A stretch of DNA of 10,303 bases, from NCBI GenBank assembly GCA_029560455.1, contig JAKQKW010000136.1:1-10303 (forward strand), written 5' to 3'. A program made the position numbers and the translations under genes. The stretch's first letter is position 1. Every line of letters begins with the position of its first letter. Shown here piece by piece: positions 1-5,705 of the stretch. The stretch comes from Candidatus Rifleibacteriota bacterium (lineage in GTDB: Bacteria; Riflebacteria; Ozemobacteria; Ozemobacterales; Ozemobacteraceae). Under the pieces are notes generated by a model. It was not told the DNA's origin. It saw only the letters and a program-made list of their open reading frames with translations, and did no database searches.

Positions 1-549
1 GGTGCCGGGAACAGGTGTTACGGAAGAACCCCGCAAAGCGCCTGCACCAGAGTTGCTTTTTGAAAATGTTATCTGCGGCGTATGCTTTTGCTCGTATTCG
101 CCATAAATCTGAAGCCGGCCGTTGGTTCCGGCAATTGTCAAACCTGAAGACGCCGAGTCATTAAAGCCGATTGCATTGCTTTCGTATGAGTTGTTAAGAG
201 TAATGACCGGGGAGAGTTTTTTTTGCCCGTTTCTTGAAGACTTGATGCGAAGGCCGGCCCGGTCAACAAATGTGACTGCCTGATTGTTCTGATAACCCGA
301 GAACGAAATTGCCTCAGAAAACCGGTTTTCTGATCTCGTCTGAGGAGAAGGGGTATTGTTTTCGCTGAACATCTGGCTGCCGAGTGAGAGGCGAAATTCG
401 TTGCCAGCCAGAGTACCCGAATGTCTGAGTCCCTTGCTGCGGTTAAGACTGATAAGCCGGTTGCCTTCACTTTGTGTGTAACAAGGCGCCGTCAGCAGTA
501 TTGCAGCTGACAGTATGAGCAAAACCCGGTTTTTAAGAGCCTTAAACAC
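1..549 (-). CDS. Secreted protein of unknown function (partial, 5' part)
   Basis: This minus-strand frame is open for 183 codons from a GTG at 549-547 to the window edge, so the C-terminal part is missing. The start is set by AGGGAG (555-560) five bases upstream; the ATG at 551-549 is in another frame that soon stops. The N-terminus is a classic signal peptide: basic K3, K6 and R8, then a hydrophobic core of about residues 9-22 ending in TAPC. Cys23 is not in a good lipobox, so signal peptidase I cleavage after about Q26 is more likely than lipidation. The mature part is rich in Ser, Asn, Gly and Thr, with short alternating polar/hydrophobic stretches such as LTIAGTNGRLQIYGEY, suggesting beta structure (a surface or outer-membrane protein). 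I do not recognise the family. An A8 run (217-224 on the plus strand) lies in the coding sequence. Coding status is fairly sure; function is unknown. Confidence 0.78.
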   Translation of the reverse strand, partial: MFKALKNRVLLILSAAILLTAPCYTQSEGNRLISLNRSKGLRHSGTLAGNEFRLSLGSQMFSENNTPSPQTRSENRFSEAISFSGYQNNQAVTFVDRAGLRIKSSRNGQKKLSPVITLNNSYESNAIGFNDSASSGLTIAGTNGRLQIYGEYEQKHTPQITFSKSNSGAGALRGSSVTPVPGT

Positions 550-738
550 ATTAACTCCCTGAATTGGCTACCCCAACTTAAAAATATACCACATTTCCGC
601 ATTTCAGCAACTAAAAACATGCACGTTTACGGGCAATTGCATTAATCTTCCAGATTCCGGGTTTATGCCCGAATGATGCAGTTGCATCGGTCATTTCGGC
701 TTGAAAGTTGTCTGTTTATCCGTATTTTTAACGTTTCT
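550..738. other. Intergenic region between two minus-strand genes
   Basis: These 189 bp separate the lipM-like stop from the secreted-protein start. Besides the promoter and ribosome-binding site of the latter, there is a small inverted repeat GATGC-AGTT-GCATC (about 675-688) next to an imperfect CCGGG/CCCG hairpin (about 657-670). Neither is followed by a T-run on the minus strand, so I do not call a terminator. No additional gene is visible. Confidence 0.4.
583..610 (-). promoter_or_regulatory. Extended -10 promoter for the secreted-protein gene
   Basis: On the minus strand, TTGCTG (605-610) and TATATT (583-588) are separated by 16 bp, and the -10 is preceded by TGG, giving an extended TGn -10 element. 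The predicted transcript would start near 575, leaving a leader of about 26 nt that contains the AGGGAG ribosome-binding site of the GTG-started gene. This is a pattern match only. Confidence 0.55.
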
Positions 739-1548
739 CTATTCGAAACCGATGGGGCGGTCGAGGCTGGAATACCTTGGAAACAGGTTTTCAGCAAGCT
801 GCTTTTCGGTTTCATTCAGTTCAGATTCTGATAACTTGCATCCCAGAGCGGCGGCATAATGCCCGGCAGTAGCGGCTGGAAGTTTTTGAATGTTCTGATC
901 ACTTATGAATTCATTCAGTGACGCCATTTTCACTGTCAGATCGCGACGATTTTCAGAAAGAAAGACTTTTTCCGGTGGACTGACAATGCTTATCGGAATC
1001 GAACCGTGAATTATCAGGCAGTCGTTGCGAAAAACTCCAGCGGCGCCAATCAGTTTGTGTTGCCCTGCGAAAACCGAATGCCCGGCCGCGGCGGCATAGC
1101 AGTGCAGATGGTTGCCGCGCCCTGAACTCATTTCACGCGCCGATGAAAAGCGAGCCGGCACCCCAAGATCGACCAGTGAGTGAACCAGGGGTTCGATGGC
1201 AAATCTGAACATATCGAGAAAGGTTCTGGCTTCGGGGCATTTATCTTTGATAAGTTCAAGGGTTAATACCAGCGAAAACGTGTGTTCGTCAGCATGAAAG
1301 ACCATTTTGCCGCCAGACATGCGTCTGACGATTCCCAGGCCTGAGTCTGAAACTGCGTTAAGATCGACAAGCTTTTCGAGTGATTGATTATACCCGAAAG
1401 AGAGCGCATACGGCCGCCAGCGATAAAACCTCAGACAGGCAAAATCACGGTTCTGGCCGGCAGATATGGCGAGGGCCTCGTCGACAGCCATGTTTTCGAC
1501 CGCCGACCTGGGCCCGGAATCGATAAAGCGCAGCACAAAGTTTTGCAT
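739..1548 (-). CDS. LipM/LplA-family lipoyl or octanoyl transferase
   Basis: A 269-residue protein of the biotin/lipoate ligase fold (BPL_LplA_LipB). These enzymes attach octanoyl or lipoyl groups to E2 and GcvH proteins in the cytoplasm. Visible family signatures are FIDSGP and NMAVDEAL at the N-terminus, FYRWRPYALSFGY (41-53), the substrate-pocket motif RRMSGGKMVFH (75-85; usual form RRxTGGxAVxH), HKLIGAAG (164-171) with the conserved Lys165, and HGSIPI (181-186). Cys150, 15 residues before Lys165, sits where LipM-type octanoyltransferases carry their nucleophile, so an octanoyltransferase or amidotransferase is somewhat favoured over an ATP-dependent ligase. Length is normal for LipM. Start M1 is certain from family alignment, yet no Shine-Dalgarno precedes it (see the promoter entry). 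No lipA or other lipoate gene is in view. The family is sure; the exact reaction is not. Confidence 0.88.
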   Translation of the reverse strand: MQNFVLRFIDSGPRSAVENMAVDEALAISAGQNRDFACLRFYRWRPYALSFGYNQSLEKLVDLNAVSDSGLGIVRRMSGGKMVFHADEHTFSLVLTLELIKDKCPEARTFLDMFRFAIEPLVHSLVDLGVPARFSSAREMSSGRGNHLHCYAAAAGHSVFAGQHKLIGAAGVFRNDCLIIHGSIPISIVSPPEKVFLSENRRDLTVKMASLNEFISDQNIQKLPAATAGHYAAALGCKLSESELNETEKQLAENLFPRYSSLDRPIGFE

Positions 1549-1555
1549 GCCGGTG

Positions 1556-1585
1556 ATTATACAGAAAATTGTTAAATATCGTTAA
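1556..1585 (-). promoter_or_regulatory. Promoter giving a near-leaderless lipM-like mRNA
   Basis: On the minus strand a perfect TATAAT (1556-1561) lies only 7 bases before the start codon (1548-1546). TTAACG (1580-1585) lies 18 bp upstream as a -35 with 4 of 6 consensus bases. Transcription would begin within 0-2 nt of the A of the ATG. The 7 intervening bases (CACCGGC) hold no Shine-Dalgarno, which fits leaderless initiation. TTAAC occurs twice with 10-bp spacing across the -35 region and might be an operator half-site pair. Confidence 0.55.
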
Positions 1586-1592
1586 GGAAACT

Positions 1593-1634
1593 TCAACTGT
1601 TGACGACATGGGTCATGGATTTGTTTGCCTCCTT
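1593..1634 (-). other. Strong Shine-Dalgarno with a 7-codon ORF (possible leader peptide)
   Basis: On the minus strand AAGGAGG (1628-1634), a full anti-16S complement, is followed 11 nt later by an ATG (1616-1614). That ATG opens the 7-residue frame MTHVVNS, ending in TGA at 1595-1593. The stop is about 45 nt upstream of the lipM-like start. If a longer minus-strand transcript starts upstream of 1635, this could be a translated leader. The 11-nt spacing is longer than optimal, and a chance match in a purine-rich stretch is possible. Confidence 0.25.
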
Positions 1635-1641
1635 ATTTTTT

Positions 1642-1671
1642 GGGCCGGGAATAACCCCGGTCTTTTTTTTT
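1642..1671 (+). terminator. Intrinsic terminator, plus strand
   Basis: GGGCCGGG (1642-1649) pairs with CCCGGTCT (1656-1663) around a 6-nt loop, giving five GC pairs extended by G-T, G-C and G-T pairs, and is followed by nine T residues (1663-1671). The T-run is on the plus strand only; reading the other way the hairpin is followed by A-rich sequence. No plus-strand gene lies upstream. It must therefore end a short transcript from 1549-1640, stop antisense transcription coming through the lipM-like gene, or insulate the gene at 1731. Confidence 0.7.
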
Positions 1672-1698
1672 GCCAGAATTGTGTTATTCAGTTATAAA
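1670..1698 (+). promoter_or_regulatory. Sigma70-type promoter for the HD hydrolase / ABC operon
   Basis: TTGCCA (1670-1675; 5 of 6 consensus) and TATAAA (1693-1698; 5 of 6) are separated by exactly 17 bp. The predicted start is near 1705, giving a leader of about 26 nt with AGGAG at 1716-1720. The first TT of the -35 box is the end of the terminator T-run, so the two signals abut. Confidence 0.65.
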
Positions 1699-1730
1699 TA
1701 TCTGCATCCGACAGCAGGAGTTTAAGTTCT

Positions 1731-2315
1731 ATGAATCTTGAATGCAGCAATCTCGACAAGGTTTTTCATGATTTTCTCACCCTCAAAAAGATTCGCAGAA
1801 CCGGTTGGCAGCTGCGTGGCATCAGAAACGGCGAGTCGCTTGCCGACCATTGCTTTGGCGTCACCCTGCTGACCTTTATGCTTGCTGACGTTGTTCAGGC
1901 CGACATCAATCGTGACCGGGCCGTGGCGATTGCAATCGTTCACGAACTCGGCGAGTGCAGGGTCGGCGACATACCTTACACCGCCCTGAAATACTTTCCT
2001 GATAAAAGCAAAATTGAGACCGAAGCGGTCGAAGATATTCTCGGCCCGCTTGGCGAAAAAATAACCAGCGCCAATCTCGAACTGTTCAAAGAATTTGAAG
2101 ATGGCAGTTCGCTCGAAGCACGCTTCGTTAAGGCGATCGACAAACTCGATATGCTGATCACCGCGGCGGAATACGAAAAAACCGGATTTGCCAGTCTCTC
2201 CGATTTCTGGGCCAATGAATCAACCTTCAGGCCCTTTGTCGAATTCCCGGAACTGGCGACTTATGCTGAACATTTGCGCCGTAGTCGTGAGCAGCGCCTG
2301 AAAGGTTCGGCATGA
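1731..2315 (+). CDS. HD-domain hydrolase, HDDC2/YfbR-like (predicted 5'-deoxynucleotidase)
   Basis: A 194-residue soluble protein of the HD phosphohydrolase superfamily, most like the HDDC2/YfbR group that removes phosphate from 5'-deoxynucleoside monophosphates. The N-terminal RRTGWQLRGI (22-31) and ESLADH (35-40) match the HDDC2 pattern RTGW..GV..PES.AEH. Metal ligands would be H40, H71, residue 72 and D137 (KAIDKLD). The HD dyad itself reads H71-E72, so Asp is replaced by Glu. E75 in HELGE matches the catalytic Glu of YfbR, and VGDIPY (78-83) matches the following conserved loop. Length is typical. AGGAG lies 10 nt before the ATG. The stop overlaps the next gene's start as ATGA (2312-2315), so translation is likely coupled to the ABC ATPase. 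Family is sure; substrate and whether the HE variant is active are inference. Confidence 0.85.
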   Translation: MNLECSNLDKVFHDFLTLKKIRRTGWQLRGIRNGESLADHCFGVTLLTFMLADVVQADINRDRAVAIAIVHELGECRVGDIPYTALKYFPDKSKIETEAVEDILGPLGEKITSANLELFKEFEDGSSLEARFVKAIDKLDMLITAAEYEKTGFASLSDFWANESTFRPFVEFPELATYAEHLRRSREQRLKGSA

Positions 2316-3031
2316 TCAAGATCACTGGTCTGACACGCAAATTCAACGGGTTCACTGCGGTCGACAACCTTAATCTTGAGATTCCGCCCGGTGCCGTGTA
2401 TGGTTTTCTCGGCCCGAACGGTGCCGGCAAGACTACAACCCTGAGAATGCTTATGGGGCTCCTGCAGCCGACCGCAGGCTTTGTCGAAATCGACGGTCTG
2501 ACTGTGGCGGCAGATCCGGTGGCGGTCAGAGCAAGGGTTGGTTATCTTCCTGATGAGATTTTTCTTTACGATTATCTGACAGGCTACCAGTTTCTTGAGT
2601 TTGTTGCCGATATTCACAAACTGCCCGATTCAGTCAGAGAGCCCAGGATAAAAGAACTGCTCGACGTGTTCGGGCTTGCTGATGCCGCCGGCGATTACAC
2701 TGCCAATTACAGTTATGGTATGAAAAAAAAGATCGCTCTGGCTGGTATCGTCATTCACTCACCGTCACTGCTGATTCTCGATGAGCCTTTCAATGGTCTC
2801 GATCCGCAATCGACCCGTGATTTTCGCACGCTTCTCGAACGCATGGTCAAAGCGGGTACAACCGTGATTTTCTCAAGCCATGTGCTTGAGGTCGTCGAAA
2901 AGCTGGTGACTCATGTCGGCATCATCTGTCGCGGAAAAATGCAGATGTCTGACACCATAGGCAATGTGGTTGCCAGGCATGGCAGTCTCGAAAAGGCCTT
3001 TTTCAGTCTGACTGAGGCGGCGGAGGCGTAA
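2312..3031 (+). CDS. ABC-2-type transporter ATP-binding protein (CcmA/NatA-like)
   Basis: A 239-residue ATPase subunit that would power an ABC-2-type exporter at the inner membrane. Walker A is GPNGAGKT (34-41). The Q-loop region GYLPDE (78-83) has Asp81 where Gln is classical, as often seen in this subfamily. The signature is YSYGMKKK (133-140) rather than LSGGQ, again normal for CcmA/NatA proteins. Walker B LLILDEP (153-159) has catalytic Glu158, the D-loop is NGLDP (161-165) and the switch His is H190. All parts needed for ATP hydrolysis are present. The gene overlaps the HD hydrolase by 4 bp, with AAAGG 6 nt before its ATG. No permease follows: the next gene is convergent and the two coding regions overlap by 29 bp. 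The partner membrane protein must be encoded elsewhere, so the substrate cannot be named. Confidence 0.93.
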   Translation: MIKITGLTRKFNGFTAVDNLNLEIPPGAVYGFLGPNGAGKTTTLRMLMGLLQPTAGFVEIDGLTVAADPVAVRARVGYLPDEIFLYDYLTGYQFLEFVADIHKLPDSVREPRIKELLDVFGLADAAGDYTANYSYGMKKKIALAGIVIHSPSLLILDEPFNGLDPQSTRDFRTLLERMVKAGTTVIFSSHVLEVVEKLVTHVGIICRGKMQMSDTIGNVVARHGSLEKAFFSLTEAAEA

Positions 3032-4421
3032 GCGGTTTGCGCTTGCGCAGTCTTACCCTGGTAGCCTGTTCGAATGTGTCATCTGCCAGACCTGTAATAG
3101 TGCGTGTTTCTACGAGCACGTCGAGGTCGGGTTTGAGGTTTTCGAGAGTTTCTTCGGTCAGAGCGGAAAAGGCGAAGAAGATTTCGCGGCCGTCGTGAGT
3201 TCTGATTATGCCGACCTTTTTTTCGATATCGTATTTTTCGATTTTTCCGGGTGAGGCGTCTGAAGATTCTGACTCACCGATTTTTTCGACCTGAACCGCG
3301 ATCGGGCTCATCGCATCTTTGACAATTCCGAATCTGACGGCATCGCCTTTTTTCAGTCCGGCTTCCTGTTCAGGTTTTATTGCTGAATAATGCAGTAATA
3401 CTTCAGGGTATTCGGCGCAGCTGAGAACGCCCATGCCGGTTTCGGCGTTATACCATTTGACAACCCCTTCTACGAAAGCATCTGGTGCCGGGTCAAAAAC
3501 AATCTCTTCGACGGTGCGCCCGATTTCGCCGCGAATGGTCTCGATCTGGGCAATAAGCTGAATTACCTCGGGCTGGTCGGGCGAACTCTTCAGACTGTCG
3601 CGCAATGTCTGTACCGCCAGACCGAGAAGCCGGCGTTTGAAGTAGACCAGCCCAAGAAAAAGCAGGGCTGCAGAATCGCCCGGTGCTATTCGCAGTGCTT
3701 CTAGCAGGTGTGTCTCGGCTTCTTCAACCATGTCGAGTTCATACATCACACCGCCGGCTTCGCGATGATATGACGCATTGTATGGAAACCGTTTCAGCAG
3801 CTGCTGATACAGGTCCAGTGCTTCATCGTAGAATTTCATGCGGCTGTAGATATCGGCAAGCTGTTCCATCGCGTCGACATTGCGGGGGTCGACCTGCATC
3901 ACCGCTTTGAAAGCCTCTGCTGCTTCAAGGTAATGCGTGTCAGAATTGTCGTCATCATGCCTGAGCCGGTAAATATCGCCCATATAGCGATGAAAAAACG
4001 CTTTGCGCTGGCCTGTGCTCAACCCCTGTCGATAGCTGCGCAGAGCGCTGTCTAAATCGCCGCCGAGGCGGTAGGCGAGACCGACGGTTTCGTAATAGTC
4101 TGGTTCGCCAGGGTTTTTGCCAATGCACCAGTTGATTTTGTCAATCGCCTGCTGCAGTTCACCTTTTTCAAGATGGGCGACCGCCTCTTCGAATTTTTCG
4201 TTGAGATCTTCGAGAAAATCGGCGAGCTTTTCGTCGTAGTCTTCACGGCGTTCGTCATCTGAGAGCAGGTCGAAAGCATCTTTCAGTTCGCGTAGTTTGG
4301 GAATATTGGCAAGCGGCGAATCGGATGAGAAAAGCTCGGCATGTTTCTGCTTGTAGGCAGCGGCAATTTCTTCGAGAGACGCGAAGTTGGAAACCCCGAA
4401 CAGCTGATAAAAATTTTGCAT
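3003..4421 (-). CDS. Degenerate J-domain / TPR / double cold-shock-domain fusion protein
   Basis: A 472-residue cytoplasmic protein with no signal peptide or membrane segment. Residues 3-66 resemble a DnaJ J-domain (FYQLFGVSN, EEIAAAY, DAFDLLSDDERREDYD), but the HPD tripeptide that stimulates DnaK is replaced by Phe-Ser-Ser (31-33). Residues about 73-283 hold around six TPR units, e.g. 107-138, 182-215, 218-249 and 251-283. Two OB folds of cold-shock type follow. The first (316-380) has VKWYN (321-325), an RNP1-like GMGVLS (329-334) and an RNP2-like VLLHYS (341-346). The second (392-457) has GKIEKYD, VGII (403-406) and IFFAFS (414-419). Several RNP1 aromatics are lost, so nucleic-acid binding may be weak. 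The tail is basic and then Pro-rich (RLRKRK, TPPPPQSD). AAAGG lies 6 nt before the ATG. A scaffold linking TPR ligands to RNA or ribosomes is inference; I know no named family with this order. Confidence 0.85.
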   Translation of the reverse strand: MQNFYQLFGVSNFASLEEIAAAYKQKHAELFSSDSPLANIPKLRELKDAFDLLSDDERREDYDEKLADFLEDLNEKFEEAVAHLEKGELQQAIDKINWCIGKNPGEPDYYETVGLAYRLGGDLDSALRSYRQGLSTGQRKAFFHRYMGDIYRLRHDDDNSDTHYLEAAEAFKAVMQVDPRNVDAMEQLADIYSRMKFYDEALDLYQQLLKRFPYNASYHREAGGVMYELDMVEEAETHLLEALRIAPGDSAALLFLGLVYFKRRLLGLAVQTLRDSLKSSPDQPEVIQLIAQIETIRGEIGRTVEEIVFDPAPDAFVEGVVKWYNAETGMGVLSCAEYPEVLLHYSAIKPEQEAGLKKGDAVRFGIVKDAMSPIAVQVEKIGESESSDASPGKIEKYDIEKKVGIIRTHDGREIFFAFSALTEETLENLKPDLDVLVETRTITGLADDTFEQATRVRLRKRKPLTPPPPQSD

Positions 4422-4469
4422 GCTGAGCCTTTGATTCAGTTGGTTTTGCTTAAATTTTGTGATGCGACG

Positions 4470-4499
4470 ATTTTAACCGCTTTTCGCCACTTTTGGCAA
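4470..4499 (-). promoter_or_regulatory. Promoter for the J-like/TPR/CSD gene
   Basis: On the minus strand TTGCCA (4494-4499; 5 of 6 consensus) and TAAAAT (4470-4475; 5 of 6) are 18 bp apart. Transcription would start near 4463, giving a leader of about 42 nt that includes AAAGG (4428-4432). The -35 box lies inside the left arm of the inverted repeat at 4493-4512. Confidence 0.5.
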
Positions 4500-4512
4500 G
4501 ATCAAATGCCAA
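4493..4512. promoter_or_regulatory. Inverted repeat TTGGCA-N8-TGCCAA, possible operator
   Basis: A perfect 6-bp inverted repeat with an 8-bp spacer and a 20-bp total span sits in the 153-bp region between the divergent J-like/TPR/CSD gene and the lptF/G-type gene. It overlaps the -35 box of the minus-strand gene, a position suited to a dimeric regulator. No strong sigma70 promoter is evident for the plus-strand gene; TATCCT (4542-4547) is a weak -10 candidate. Confidence 0.35.
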
Positions 4513-4574
4513 CCGGTCTGTGTTAAAAATATTGAAAAATGTATCCTCTCTGGGGTAGAGTGTCTGATTGATTT

Positions 4575-5678
4575 ATGGCCATATCTATAAAAACAGTTGA
4601 CCGCTATGTACTGAAAGAGCTGCTCGAGCCGTTTCTTTTTGGCATGGCGTTTTTCGTCGCCATCTGGTTGATCGACCTGATGATGGAACTGATCAACCTT
4701 ATTTTCGCCAAAGGGGTTCCGGTATCGGTTGTCGGGTTGTTTTTCGTCTACAGCCTGCCGCCAACCCTTGTTATCAGCTTTCCGATGGCCCTGCTGCTGT
4801 CAAATCTCGTTGCCTTCGGGCGCATGTCGTCAGACTCAGAGATCACCGCTCTCAAGGCTGGCGGATACAGCTTTTCGCGCATTGTCACTCCGGCGGTTAT
4901 CGCCGGTATTTTCATTACCGGTCTGACTTTTCTGTTTAACGAAAAGCTTGTGCCGGTCGCCAACGAAAAGTTTACCCGGCTGTTCAGGCGCGAGGTGACG
5001 CTGAAACGCCCGCTGCCGATTATCGCCGAAAATCGTTTCTTCGAGGCTGGTCCGGGTCGCAAATTCTTTGTGCGCAAATTCGACCAGAAAACCAAAGATA
5101 TGTTCGGCGTCGTCATGTATGAGGGGCAACCAAACGGTTTCCCGCGCGTTATCGAAGCTGACCGGGCCCGCATCGAGGGCGGCGTCTGCTATTTCTGGAA
5201 AGGCCGGGTTTCTGACATTCACATGAGTGGAGAAGACCGCAATTACACCTATTTCGACAACATGGAATACCCGATCGATACCCATTACGTCAACCCCGAC
5301 CATGTGCCAGATTCGAAGAATTCACGCACGATGAACCTGCAGGAACTCTATGCCTTCATTCAGGATGCCGAAGCAAAAGGCATGTCGGCCAATATCATCA
5401 CTCAGCACTGGATCGAATTCTGGTCGAAGACTTCGATTCCTTTCGCAGGGCTGATTTTTGTGCTGATCGGTGCGCCGCTCGGCTCACAGACTACCCGTTC
5501 AGGTACCGGTATCGGTATCGGCATGTCGGTGGTGATCATCTTTCTCTATTACGTTCTGTTTGCCGCCGGAAAAGCCTTTGCCAAGGGTGCATATCTGCCA
5601 CCCTTTGTCGGGGTATGGTTTCCGAATTTTATTATCGGCGCCATCGGCGCCTGGCTGATCGTTAAGTCAAAGGCCTGA
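4575..5678 (+). CDS. LptF/LptG-family LPS export permease (YjgP/YjgQ)
   Basis: A 367-residue inner-membrane protein of the YjgP/YjgQ family, which with LptB and LptC extracts lipopolysaccharide from the inner membrane and passes it to the periplasmic bridge. The N-terminus (DRYVLKELLEPFLFG, 9-23) is typical. Transmembrane segments lie at about 18-42, 52-80 and 102-121, followed by a periplasmic jellyroll domain (about 125-275) and three more segments at about 288-304, 312-333 and 343-363. The coupling-helix region SSDSEITALKAGGYS (85-99) is the family hallmark. Length and 3+3 topology are normal. One copy is seen here; the other permease and lptB are not in the window. The ATG has only a weak ribosome-binding site (GGGGTAGAG about 14 nt upstream) but is fixed by family alignment. 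The argS ATG follows 27 bp after the stop, suggesting co-transcription. LptF versus LptG cannot be decided by eye. Confidence 0.92.
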   Translation: MAISIKTVDRYVLKELLEPFLFGMAFFVAIWLIDLMMELINLIFAKGVPVSVVGLFFVYSLPPTLVISFPMALLLSNLVAFGRMSSDSEITALKAGGYSFSRIVTPAVIAGIFITGLTFLFNEKLVPVANEKFTRLFRREVTLKRPLPIIAENRFFEAGPGRKFFVRKFDQKTKDMFGVVMYEGQPNGFPRVIEADRARIEGGVCYFWKGRVSDIHMSGEDRNYTYFDNMEYPIDTHYVNPDHVPDSKNSRTMNLQELYAFIQDAEAKGMSANIITQHWIEFWSKTSIPFAGLIFVLIGAPLGSQTTRSGTGIGIGMSVVIIFLYYVLFAAGKAFAKGAYLPPFVGVWFPNFIIGAIGAWLIVKSKA

Positions 5679-5705
5679 TTTAGAACAAAAGGACACACAA
5701 ACCAG

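Noticed and set aside
138..470. A 110-codon minus-strand frame in the left-edge gene
   Set aside because: It lies inside the GTG-started frame that has promoter, ribosome-binding site and signal peptide. The 110-codon frame has none of these.
675..688. GATGC-AGTT-GCATC hairpin as a terminator of the lipM-like gene
   Set aside because: The stem is short and no T-run follows on the minus strand.
1608..1697. A 29-codon plus-strand ORF (MGHGFVCLLIFWAG...) spanning the terminator
   Set aside because: There is no Shine-Dalgarno at a usable distance, and it reads through the hairpin and T-run that would end its own transcript.
2719..2731. A AAA AAG slippery heptamer in an A8 run at the ABC signature motif
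   Set aside because: A -1 shift would give about 19 extra codons and then a stop, removing Walker B. The zero frame is a complete normal ATPase, and no stimulatory structure was evident.
4836..5303. 155-codon and 141-codon antisense frames over the lptF/G-type gene
   Set aside because: The plus-strand frame is an unmistakable YjgP/YjgQ permease; the antisense frames have no start signals or family features.
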